From JAYVSZ01 sp043774925 (GTDB taxonomy: Bacteria > Pseudomonadota > Gammaproteobacteria > Burkholderiales > Methylophilaceae): 19,777 nucleotides of DNA. Position 1 is the stretch's first letter. Each line of letters begins with the position of its first letter. The DNA is taken from assembly GCA_043774925.1 (NCBI GenBank), contig JAYVSZ010000005.1:1-19777 (forward strand). Reading direction: 5' to 3'. Positions 1 to 7,661 of this stretch are shown one piece after another. The notes under the pieces are model-generated. The model did no database searches and was not told the DNA's origin. It saw nothing but the letters and a program-made list of their open reading frames with translations. A program made the translations under genes and the position numbers.

Positions 1-2156
1 TCGACATCGGTGTCAGTGAGCGTGCCAGTGGCCGTCGGTGTGCCAGTGATGGCGTTCGCCACCCCGCTCGCTTCAGTGACAGCGCCCGTGCTGCTGCCAA
101 TAATGACTGCCGCATCGTTGGTGCCAGTCACATTTATAGTAAGGGTTGTTACGCTTGTATTGCCTACACTATCTGTAACGGTGTAACTAAATACATCTGT
201 TGCACTTGCAGCCTGAGCAAGTGCTTGGGTTGTGGCCTTAGTGTTATCTAAATTGTAGGTGTAGCTACCATCTGAATTAACTACAATCGTGCCGTATGTG
301 CCTGTAAGTAATATGCCCACATTACCTGCCGCTCCATTCACTGCAAAAACATTAATCGTATGCGCATCAGAGTCATTAGTGAGCACATTACCAACAGCAG
401 TGGGTGTTCCTGCAAATGGCAGACCACTAGAATCAACTCCAGACTCTACTACGCTTCCAGAATCTGCTACAGCTGATGGTGATATAGTATCTAGCGTAAT
501 TGGGAATGGCGCACTCACCGCCCCTGACAACCCTGACCCACTCGCAAGCAACACTGCGGTTACATTATAGTTGCCATCCACTGCAGGCAGTTGTGCTGCA
601 CTGAAAGGCACACTAACAGTGCCTGCCGTAATATTTGCTAGTGTTAAAACGATATCCACATTTACACCGTTGATAGAAACACGCAAAGTGTCGCCAACAG
701 CTACGTTGCCAGCACCAGATTGTGCGGCTGAAATGTCTACAATGACATTAGTGCCGTTGCTCGCTTCTGTCGCATTAATACCCCCACCTGCGTTTTCTGG
801 TACGTCGCTAATAATTGGGGATGTGAGTGCAGTGTTGGTTAAGATTAAGTTGAAAGGAGAACTTGGCGCACTGGTGTTACCGGCAACATCGGTAATCGTG
901 GCAATCACTGGGTGTGAGCCTGTGTTACCCAGTGCATCTAAGGTGGTTTTAGAGACGGTAATGGATATAGTAGTGCCAATATCGGCAAGCAAAACAGTAT
1001 GGTTAACTAATTGCCCATCTATATTCAATGTCAGTACATCGCCTGCTTTAGCATCTGCTGGTACGCTAATCTGGACAGGTGTGCCATCTGCTTGTTCAGC
1101 CAAGGTCACACCACCACCGCTATTTTCTGGGATAGCGGTAATAATCGGTGCGGTCGGTGCTGCCGTGTCAATCACAATCGCTAAGCCAGTCGATAGCGCT
1201 GAGGGGTTGCCAGCTAAGTCAGTCACTGTGTAGGTGACGGTGTGTGGGCCGTCGGTCAGTGGGCTGGTTGGGGTGAGGATGCCGCCCACTAAGGTGGCAG
1301 GCGTTAAGACGCCGTCAATGTAGAGGCTGGCGGTGAAGCCAGCGGGCACCACGACGGTGAAGTCAGGGGTGGGGTCATTGGTGTTGTTGTCGATGTTGCT
1401 GCTGCCACTGTCAGTGGCTGCCGTCATGTCAGGCGCGGTCGGTGCGGTCGGTGCGGCAGGTGGTGTAGGAATAGTGGGGTTGGTGGGTACGTTTGAAGGC
1501 GGAACGGGTTGCCCATACTCATTATCAAAACGGCGATCAATTTCATTGTTGCTGCGACTTTCAAATGGGTCACGATCAGATTTGTATGCAAAGCCAAAGC
1601 GGTTAAGATCTTCGTCGATACGGCTAAGATTAACCGTGCTGCTAACGCCATCGCCAGAAGAGACATCGCGCTCTTGTTGCAGCGGATCATTATCACCGTA
1701 CTCACGGCTGGCCACATCGTAGTTGTAGTCAAACTGGTCTAAAACATCATTTAGACGCAGTAAATCAACAAAACTGTGACCTTCGTGAATAATGTCGCTG
1801 CCGGCCGCTTGGCGCGCGTTGGCTAAAGACTGAATGATGTCGTCAATGCTGTCGCCAGATTGAATGGCTTGAATGACTGTTTGAATGCTCTCCTGCGTGA
1901 CGGCGTTGTCGTTGGGGTCAATCAGGTCGTAGAGAATGGCGTCACTCAGCTCTTGCGTAAAAGTGACCGTTTGTTGCGAGGCAATTTGCACACGGCTGCC
2001 GTTGGCAAGCTCCAGCTCAACCAGCGTGCCTTTTGGCGCGATAATGGTATCACCGGGCTGAATGTTATCCCCCAGCGCCAACGCGTGTTGTGCGCCCGTT
2101 GCGTCTACCACAATTGCTTGACCAGTTAATAAAACGACTTTGCCGACTAATGCCAT
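1..2156 (-). CDS. LapA-like giant adhesin, N-terminal part (retention module, Ig-like and VCBS repeats)
   Basis: Reading from the ATG at 2156 down to the window edge gives 718 uninterrupted codons; the gene runs off the window. Residues 1-143 resemble the LapA-type retention module: MALVGKVVLLTGQAIVVDA, a beta-rich stretch, then RQAAGSDIIHEGHSFVDLL. In this family the periplasmic protease LapG cuts between two alanines, which would be Ala117-Ala118 here. A Pro/Thr-rich linker (about 185-205) leads into Ig-like repeats with recurring VTDxAGN and IPENSGGG/VPENAGGG motifs, then a VCBS/cadherin-like repeat (YGTIVVNSDGSYTY...FSYTVTDSVGN) and the start of another (TGTLTDTDVD). It should be a type I-secreted outer-surface protein for biofilm or attachment, held by its N-terminal plug until cleaved. 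It is encoded downstream of its likely exporter in the same direction. Function is inferred from the family; the C-terminal secretion signal is outside the window. Confidence 0.88.
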   Translation of the reverse strand, partial: MALVGKVVLLTGQAIVVDATGAQHALALGDNIQPGDTIIAPKGTLVELELANGSRVQIASQQTVTFTQELSDAILYDLIDPNDNAVTQESIQTVIQAIQSGDSIDDIIQSLANARQAAGSDIIHEGHSFVDLLRLNDVLDQFDYNYDVASREYGDNDPLQQERDVSSGDGVSSTVNLSRIDEDLNRFGFAYKSDRDPFESRSNNEIDRRFDNEYGQPVPPSNVPTNPTIPTPPAAPTAPTAPDMTAATDSGSSNIDNNTNDPTPDFTVVVPAGFTASLYIDGVLTPATLVGGILTPTSPLTDGPHTVTYTVTDLAGNPSALSTGLAIVIDTAAPTAPIITAIPENSGGGVTLAEQADGTPVQISVPADAKAGDVLTLNIDGQLVNHTVLLADIGTTISITVSKTTLDALGNTGSHPVIATITDVAGNTSAPSSPFNLILTNTALTSPIISDVPENAGGGINATEASNGTNVIVDISAAQSGAGNVAVGDTLRVSINGVNVDIVLTLANITAGTVSVPFSAAQLPAVDGNYNVTAVLLASGSGLSGAVSAPFPITLDTISPSAVADSGSVVESGVDSSGLPFAGTPTAVGNVLTNDSDAHTINVFAVNGAAGNVGILLTGTYGTIVVNSDGSYTYNLDNTKATTQALAQAASATDVFSYTVTDSVGNTSVTTLTINVTGTNDAAVIIGSSTGAVTEASGVANAITGTPTATGTLTDTDV
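1803..1808 (-). other. Predicted LapG-type dialanine cleavage site in the adhesin
   Basis: These six bases encode Ala117-Ala118 in the context RQ-AA-GSD, followed by EGHSFV. Position, Gly at P2' and the GHSFV block match the retention-module processing site of LapA-like adhesins. The residue before the alanine pair is Gln, whereas T, A or P is more usual in described sites, so cleavage is a prediction. Confidence 0.6.
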
Positions 2157-2321
2157 GTTGTGCTCACTTTTTTCAAAAAAATTGCGTTTAAGTAACGCGT
2201 TTACTTTTAGTAGTGATGCGATTAGACGCTTATTTTGGCAAGAAAAACATTGTACTAAAGGACAATACGGGTAAAGCAGTATGGCTGCGAGCCAATATCC
2301 ATGAGGCTCACAGAGATGGTG
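2157..2321. other. Intergenic region upstream of the adhesin
   Basis: This 165-base gap separates the regulator stop from the adhesin start. It is AT-rich next to the adhesin and has only a weak Shine-Dalgarno (GTGAG) before the ATG. It must hold any adhesin-specific promoter, but I see no convincing sigma70 pair. Its regulator-proximal end is occupied by a palindromic repeat. Confidence 0.4.
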
Positions 2322-2323
2322 CT
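2275..2323. repeat. 49-bp palindromic repeat, copy 1
   Basis: The core stem is ctgcgagcc (2285-2293) and ggctcacag (2305-2313) around the loop aatatccatga. The 49-base unit aligns without gaps to the reverse complement of 13254-13302, and its 15-base core aatatccatgaggct recurs exactly at 11276-11290. It sits at the 3' end of the LuxR-type gene and overlaps its stop codon, so it could act as an RNA 3' hairpin, but no U-tract follows. Confidence 0.65.
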
Positions 2324-2945
2324 AATTCTTCTTATTGAGAATTAGTGCGAGGTGAAGTCTATCTTTTACGCCAAGGCGCGCGAATGTAGACGAAAGATGC
2401 GCTTTTACTGTACGCTCGGTAATGTTTAAAATGCGCGCAATTTCCTTATTACTCAAGCCTTTAGCCGCTTCCAGCGCCACTTGTTTTTCGCGCTTAGAGA
2501 GCGCGCTTAAATGCTGCTCGACTTGCTGCGCTTGGTTGCCCGCCAAATTGGTAGAAACTTCAATCAGGCGCTTGAGTAAATCTTGTCCCAGCCACACGCC
2601 ACCATTGGTGATAACGGTTTTAATTTCGGCAAGCACTTTGGATGGGCTGTAAGCATGTGAATACGCAACCACGCCCAAGCTCAAGCAGTAGAGCGCTTCT
2701 GCTTGATTTGGTGCATTAGCCAGCACTACAATTTTTGCATTTTTGTAATGTTTTTGAATGAGTGAAATGCTGTTGGTCAGCCATTGTTGGCGGTCTTCGT
2801 TCATGTGTAGCCAAAACACAATAGCTTCCTCTTTTTGCGTTTTTTTTGGTTTGGCGTTAACCACACCGCTAATTTTGGCTTTTGGAAACGCTTGCACCCA
2901 GCTCACCAAGCCAGCCTCGAGCGGCGAAATAAAAGTATCTTGCAT
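2322..2945 (-). CDS. LuxR-family regulator with degenerate receiver domain
   Basis: A 207-residue protein. Residues 147-207 form a LuxR/GerE helix-turn-helix (LSKREKQVALEAAKGLSNKE, then ERTVKAHLSSTFARLGV). Residues about 1-125 have the alternating strand/helix pattern of a response-regulator receiver: strands near 41-47 (AIVFWLH), 71-77 (KIVVLAN) and 91-97 (GVVAYSH). The strand that should end in the phospho-accepting Asp ends in Leu-His, the Thr/Ser switch position reads Ala, and the Lys of the last strand is absent. It therefore probably does not respond to classical phosphorylation. Only 2 bases separate it from the upstream membrane fusion protein gene, so it is in the secretion operon and is a good candidate to control the adjacent adhesin. 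The target is inferred. Confidence 0.85.
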   Translation of the reverse strand: MQDTFISPLEAGLVSWVQAFPKAKISGVVNAKPKKTQKEEAIVFWLHMNEDRQQWLTNSISLIQKHYKNAKIVVLANAPNQAEALYCLSLGVVAYSHAYSPSKVLAEIKTVITNGGVWLGQDLLKRLIEVSTNLAGNQAQQVEQHLSALSKREKQVALEAAKGLSNKEIARILNITERTVKAHLSSTFARLGVKDRLHLALILNKKN

Positions 2946-2947
2946 GA

Positions 2948-4360
2948 TTATCTCTCGCTAAAGGCGTAAGATTTGGCTTTGAGCACAGGTTTCAGCAAGT
3001 AAGAAAGGATGGTTTTTTTGCCCGTCAAAATATCCACCTGCGCCACCATGCCAGGGATAATCGGCAAGCCTTGGCCAAGGCTGGTTTTAAGTGTGTGCAC
3101 GCGCACCAAGTAATAGGCATTGCCCTTTTCATCCACTATCGAATCGGGCGCAATGCTATCTACAACCGCATCTAAAGTGCCGTAAATGGTGTAATCATAG
3201 GCAGTTAATTTGACCACTGCGGGCTGATTGGGGCGCAAAAACGCGATGTCTTTAATTTGCACTTTGGTTTCAATCACCAGCGCGTCGTCAGTTGGCACCA
3301 CTTCAAGCACCTCTTTACCAGGCTGAATCACGCCGCCAACGGTGTTGGAGAATAAGCGACTCACTTTGCCGTTGACGGGCGATGTGAGCGTGGACTGCTT
3401 CACTTTGTCGCTCAAAGTGACGCTCGTTTCGCTGATGCTATTGAGCTTGGCCGTGGTATCGTTCAGCTCTGTTCTCACTTTGCTGCGAAAACTCTGTTCG
3501 GCTTCCCCCACTTTTCGCTTGGCTTCAGAGATGCTCACCTGAATGCGGCTAATTTGCGCTTTCGCTTGGTCAATTTCGCCTTTCGCTCGCGTCACTTCGC
3601 GCTCTAATTTTAAAATATCAATTTCTGAAACCGCGCCACTGGACAATAATGGCTTGTTTGCTGCAAGCTCTTTGCTGGCAGATTCGTAAGTTTTTTCTGC
3701 TAATTCTTTTTTAAATTGCACTTCTACCTGTTCTTTTTGGCGCTGCTCCATTTGGTCGCGCAAGATATTTTGAGAAGAATCGAGCTCCTCGCGACTGGCG
3801 TTATACAGCGCCAATTCTTGCTCATAAACTTGCGAATTATCTTTTTTAACTTCAGGCGGCGGGTTAAACGCGCCACCTTCTGCCAGCGCTTTTAAGCGCG
3901 ACTGCTTGGCAAGTAAAGCCAAATATTGCGATTGATTTTCGCGCAAAGACGACTTAGCGCGCGTTTCGTCGATTTTTATCAGCGGCGTGCCGACTTTAAC
4001 AATATCGCCTTCTTTCACTAGAATTGCCGACACAATACCGCCATCTAATGATTGAATGACTTGCACTTGGCGCGATGGAATCACTCGACCCTCGCCGCGC
4101 GTGACTTCGTCCACTTTGGCAAACCACGCCCACACTAGCGCCACCAACATAATGCCCAAAATAGTGTAGAGCAGTTTTTTGGCCTTCAGCGGTGCCTGTT
4201 CTAGTATCGCCAAATCAGCTTCTTCGTCCCAGTTCAAATCATCGCGACTTTCCGTTGGCACCGCGCGGTCCACCATCCAATAAATGGGCTTAGTCAGCCA
4301 CGACTGCCCTTTCAGAAAGCTATTTAACGCGCCAAATTTTTTAAATAAACCTTCGCTCAT
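2948..4360 (-). CDS. lapC: Type I secretion membrane fusion protein, HlyD/LapC family
   Basis: A 470-residue periplasmic adaptor. A short cytoplasmic N-terminus is followed by one membrane helix (about 62-80, LLYTILGIMLVALVWAWF), a lipoyl/barrel-sandwich half beginning at GRVIPSRQVQVIQSLDGGIV, a long charged coiled coil (about 130-300), and the second lipoyl half with a beta-barrel (LTSPVNGKVSRLF, then the GLPIIPGMVAQVDI motif typical of HlyD proteins). It bridges the inner-membrane ATPase and an outer-membrane channel during one-step export. The start lies 3 bases after the ATPase stop, implying one transcript and translational coupling. The name lapC is by analogy with LapA-adhesin systems; the family assignment is very secure, the substrate assignment rests on context. 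Confidence 0.93.
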   Translation of the reverse strand: MSEGLFKKFGALNSFLKGQSWLTKPIYWMVDRAVPTESRDDLNWDEEADLAILEQAPLKAKKLLYTILGIMLVALVWAWFAKVDEVTRGEGRVIPSRQVQVIQSLDGGIVSAILVKEGDIVKVGTPLIKIDETRAKSSLRENQSQYLALLAKQSRLKALAEGGAFNPPPEVKKDNSQVYEQELALYNASREELDSSQNILRDQMEQRQKEQVEVQFKKELAEKTYESASKELAANKPLLSSGAVSEIDILKLEREVTRAKGEIDQAKAQISRIQVSISEAKRKVGEAEQSFRSKVRTELNDTTAKLNSISETSVTLSDKVKQSTLTSPVNGKVSRLFSNTVGGVIQPGKEVLEVVPTDDALVIETKVQIKDIAFLRPNQPAVVKLTAYDYTIYGTLDAVVDSIAPDSIVDEKGNAYYLVRVHTLKTSLGQGLPIIPGMVAQVDILTGKKTILSYLLKPVLKAKSYAFSER

Positions 4361-4363
4361 ATT

Positions 4364-6514
4364 CTATAGCGCCTTCGTTATTTTTCCAGCGCGCAGCGCT
4401 TCAATGACTTGTTCTTTAGGGCCATCGGCCACCACGCGGCCAGAATCAATGACGATAATGCGATTAATCAAATCATATAAACCCGTACGGTGCGAAATGA
4501 GTACCATCGTTTTGTCGGCAGAAGCTTCCTTTAAGCGCATCTTTACCAAATCTTCGCCCGAGTGATCCATCGAACTTGTCGGTTCATCCAGCAAGAAAAT
4601 CGCCGGGTTATTCACCATGGCGCGCGCAATGCCAACGCCCTGCCGCTGCCCGCCAGAGAGCGTTTCGCCGCGCTCGCCCACCAGCAAATCAAACCCTTTT
4701 GGGTGTGCGTTAATAAATTCATCTATGCCGCCCGCATGCGCCGCAGCCAATACGGTGGCGTCATCTGCGTGTGGCGAAGTCACCGTCAAGTTTTCGCGCA
4801 TGGTCCCGTAAAACAAATGCGTATCTTGCTGTACATAACCAATGCAACGGCGCAGCTCGGCAGGGTCAATTTGGCGCGCATCAATGCCATCAATCAAAAT
4901 CGCACCATTTGTCGGCTGATATAGCCCAAGAATGAGTTTTTGCACCGTGCTTTTGCCCGAGCCCATACGCCCAAGCAGCGCCACATGTTCGCCCGCCTTG
5001 ATTTTAAAAGAAATGTTGGAAAGCGCGCTTTCTTCGGCACCAGGATACTGAAAACTCACCTCTCTAAATTCAATATCGCCACGAAACGCTGGGCGCGATA
5101 AAAAATTAGAATCAAGTGGTCGCTCAATCGGCCGATGCATAATTTCATCCAGCGAAGTGAGCGAGGTAGAAGCGGTGTGATATTGCGTGAGCAAACCGGC
5201 CATTTGTGAAATAGGCGCTAAGGCGCGCCCAGCCAGCATGGTGCTGGCAATGAGGCCGCCCATGGTTAACTCGCCATTCGTCACCAAATACACACCGAGC
5301 AGCACCAAGCTCACTGTAATCAACTGCTGAATCGCATTTGAGCCATTATTAATCGACGATGAAAGTAGGCGTAATTTACTGCCAACTTCGGTCAGATACG
5401 ATGCGCTATGCTCCCATTTGCGCTGCATATTGCCTTCCATGCCCAGCGCTTTAATGGTTTCCAAGCCGACCAAACTCTCAATTAATGTCGCGTTGCGAAT
5501 ACCAGAAGCGCGGTACATCGTCTCAGAAAGTTCGTGCATTTTGGTCTGCACGCTAAATGCATACACCAGCATAATCATCGCACCCACAATTACTGGCACC
5601 ACCATTGGTAAGGAAATCCACGCCATGACCGCAACAAAAATCAGCCCGAATGGCACGTCGATTAAGGTGGTGATAGTGGCGGACGTAATAAAATCGCGCA
5701 CCGACTCGAACGAGCGTAAATTGCTAGCAAAAGAGCCGACGGAACTTGGTTTGTTTTCTAAGCGCAGTCCTAATACTTGCTCCATGATGCGCGCGCTAAG
5801 CTTAATATCGATGCGGGTGCTGGCCCAATCGAGAAAATAGCCACGCATGGTGCGCAAAATCAAATCGCCAAACACAATCACAGCCACACCAATGGAAAGC
5901 ACCCACAACGTTTCGATGGATTTATTGGGGACGACTCTGTCATACACGTTCATGGTGAACATCGGCATGGCCAGCGCAAACATGTTGACCACAAACGCGG
6001 CGACCATGATGTCACGATAAATGCGCTTATTTTCTGCCAGTGTGCCCCAGAACCAATGTTTTAGACGCACCTTGCCGACTGCGGGAGAACGGTTATCGAA
6101 AATAAATTTTGGTTTTGTGACGATGAAATAGCCAGTGTAGCGTGTCAAAATCTCTTCTAGAGGCACCACCAGCTCGGCATCGCCCAGCTCAGGGTAAATC
6201 ACACGCGCCGTTTTGGTTTTGGCATCCACGCCCGTCAGTACGCAAGCGTCTTCATCTTTTAGCAACAAAGTGACGGGTAAAAATTCAGCACGGATTTGGT
6301 TAAGCGGACGTTTTAAGGTGGTAACAGATAAATTAATACGCTCCGCCGCGCGTTTAAAAAGCGCTGGCGTCATTTTGCCGTTACGCAATGGCAAGCCCGC
6401 CACCAGCGCATCGCGTGTGGTCACTAGCTGGTGCACGCGGCACGCCAACATTAAACAACTCAGCAAAGAGTCACTCATGCCCGCCTGATTTTGTGTTTGC
6501 TCGTCTAAGCTCAT
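4364..6514 (-). CDS. lapB: Type I secretion ABC transporter, LapB type
   Basis: A 716-residue half-transporter. Residues about 13-135 form a C39-like domain without the catalytic Cys/His triad, as in LapB/HlyB-type exporters, so it should bind rather than cleave the substrate. A membrane region with about six helices follows (about 160-440), then an ATPase domain: Walker A GRMGSGKST at 515-523, signature LSGGQ at 619-623, Walker B AIFLLDE at 638-644 and switch His665. It powers export of a type I substrate, very likely the adjacent giant adhesin. It is the first gene of the operon; no good Shine-Dalgarno precedes the ATG (ACGAG only). The outer-membrane partner is not in the window. Confidence 0.94.
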   Translation of the reverse strand: MSLDEQTQNQAGMSDSLLSCLMLACRVHQLVTTRDALVAGLPLRNGKMTPALFKRAAERINLSVTTLKRPLNQIRAEFLPVTLLLKDEDACVLTGVDAKTKTARVIYPELGDAELVVPLEEILTRYTGYFIVTKPKFIFDNRSPAVGKVRLKHWFWGTLAENKRIYRDIMVAAFVVNMFALAMPMFTMNVYDRVVPNKSIETLWVLSIGVAVIVFGDLILRTMRGYFLDWASTRIDIKLSARIMEQVLGLRLENKPSSVGSFASNLRSFESVRDFITSATITTLIDVPFGLIFVAVMAWISLPMVVPVIVGAMIMLVYAFSVQTKMHELSETMYRASGIRNATLIESLVGLETIKALGMEGNMQRKWEHSASYLTEVGSKLRLLSSSINNGSNAIQQLITVSLVLLGVYLVTNGELTMGGLIASTMLAGRALAPISQMAGLLTQYHTASTSLTSLDEIMHRPIERPLDSNFLSRPAFRGDIEFREVSFQYPGAEESALSNISFKIKAGEHVALLGRMGSGKSTVQKLILGLYQPTNGAILIDGIDARQIDPAELRRCIGYVQQDTHLFYGTMRENLTVTSPHADDATVLAAAHAGGIDEFINAHPKGFDLLVGERGETLSGGQRQGVGIARAMVNNPAIFLLDEPTSSMDHSGEDLVKMRLKEASADKTMVLISHRTGLYDLINRIIVIDSGRVVADGPKEQVIEALRAGKITKAL

Positions 6515-6715
6515 GCTCGTGTAATCATTTTTTCAGAAGCTAGTTTGTTATTAGTTGCTTCAAACTGTTAAATTTGTCATTTAAAGTAATGTATCAACAT
6601 TTAAGCAATACTACAATTGTAGCCGCATATAGAATGATGTATGTAAACAATATTTAAGCAGCGCTCGCGCCATTTTTGGCAAAAAGCAACAATTTCAGGA
6701 AATTGGAGAAGGTTT
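6515..6715. other. Intergenic region upstream of the secretion operon
   Basis: About 200 AT-rich bases lie between tRNA-Cys and lapB, and must contain the secretion-operon promoter unless it reads through from the tRNAs. A small palindrome gccatttttggc is near 6670. I find neither a third tRNA (a tRNA-Leu follows in some bacteria) nor a clear intrinsic terminator. Confidence 0.4.
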
Positions 6716-6789
6716 TGGAGGCGCGTGGCGGAGTCGAACCGCCCTAAACGGCTTTGCAGGCCGCGGCATAACCGCTTTGCTAACGCGCC
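6716..6789 (-). tRNA. tRNA-Cys (anticodon GCA)
   Basis: On the minus strand the acceptor stem GGCGCGT pairs with ACGCGCC, followed by discriminator T and an encoded CCA. The anticodon loop CTGCAAA sits in the stem CGGC/GCCG and the T loop is GGTTCGACTCC. It lies next to tRNA-Gly and downstream of pgsA. Confidence 0.97.
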
Positions 6790-6868
6790 TTTGATACAAT
6801 TTTAAAGTAAAACGCCAAAAGTAAAACGGAGAGTTCAGCATGCGCTAAAATCCCCGTTTTTTTAATAC

Positions 6869-6944
6869 TGGAGCGGGAGACGAGTCTCGAACTCGCGACC
6901 TCAACCTTGGCAAGGTTGCGCTCTACCAACTGAGCTACTCCCGC
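6869..6944 (-). tRNA. tRNA-Gly (anticodon GCC)
   Basis: On the minus strand GCGGGAG pairs with CTCCCGC, followed by T and an encoded CCA. The D loop is AGCTCAGTTGGTAGAGC, the anticodon loop TTGCCAA sits in the CAACC/GGTTG stem, and the T loop is GAGTTCGAGACTC. The uvrC-pgsA-tRNA-Gly-tRNA-Cys order is a conserved arrangement known from E. coli. Confidence 0.97.
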
Positions 6945-7059
6945 GTTTTTTCATTTTCGACTGTGTCGTAAAGAAGCCAGCATTCTAGCGATTTTTGAGC
7001 GGGTGTCAAGGCAGAATGCGCAGTTTATGTGGTTTTATCTGCGATTTATTTTATTGCAA

Positions 7060-7650
7060 TCATTTGTTAATAGCCTCTTTAATCACTGGCCATGCCGCTT
7101 TTAGATAATAAACCATTGATACCAATGTTAAAAATGCCGCAACCACAATTAACACATGGCCAACCACCTTGGTGTTAAAGCTAGCAATGTTATCGTAATA
7201 AAGCAGTAGCCATATAGCCAGCATTTGTGCAGCGGTTTTGATTTTGCCTATCATCGCCACGGCTACATTGCTGCTTTTACCTATGCTCGCCATCCATTCC
7301 CGCAGCGCACTAATCACAATTTCACGCCCAACGATAATCAATGAAACGATTGCGCCAACACGACCAAACTCTACCAGTACAATTAATGCGGCTGCCACCA
7401 TCAGCTTATCTGCCACGGGATCTAAAAATGCGCCAAAGCTAGAGCTTTGATTAAACTTGCGCGCCCACCAGCCGTCCAACCAATCGGTGAATGAAGCCAC
7501 CGCAAATACCGCTGCTGCTGCCACATTTAAGGTGTGCGTGGGATGCGCGCCTAAGGCATATAAATTATGCGGCAAATAAAAAATGCCGACAAAAATAGGA
7601 ATGAGCGCGATGCGCAGCACGGTTAAAATATTGGGTACATTCCACAACAT
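7060..7650 (-). CDS. pgsA: CDP-diacylglycerol--glycerol-3-phosphate 3-phosphatidyltransferase
   Basis: A 196-residue integral membrane enzyme that makes phosphatidylglycerol phosphate from CDP-diacylglycerol and glycerol-3-phosphate, the committed step to phosphatidylglycerol and cardiolipin. The CDP-alcohol phosphotransferase signature is complete: Asp59-Gly60-x2-Ala63-Arg64-x8-Gly73-x3-Asp77-x3-Asp81, with the N-terminal NVPNILTVLRIALIPIF typical of PgsA. Several hydrophobic helices fill the rest. Length is normal for the family. It lies 11 bases downstream of uvrC in the same direction and upstream of the two tRNAs. Confidence 0.96.
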   Translation of the reverse strand: MLWNVPNILTVLRIALIPIFVGIFYLPHNLYALGAHPTHTLNVAAAAVFAVASFTDWLDGWWARKFNQSSSFGAFLDPVADKLMVAAALIVLVEFGRVGAIVSLIIVGREIVISALREWMASIGKSSNVAVAMIGKIKTAAQMLAIWLLLYYDNIASFNTKVVGHVLIVVAAFLTLVSMVYYLKAAWPVIKEAINK

Positions 7651-7661
7651 ATTTAGAATCT

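Noticed and set aside
289..2129. Several plus-strand open frames of 77-220 codons
   Set aside because: They are antisense to the continuous adhesin frame on the minus strand, have Ala/Thr/Pro-rich content mirroring its repeats, and show no ribosome sites or recognisable domains.
6716..6944. tRNA genes as attachment site for the 13.5-18.8 kb element
   Set aside because: DUF4102 integrases often use tRNA genes, but these two are intact, 7 kb from the element, and no copy of their 3' ends is seen near the integrase.
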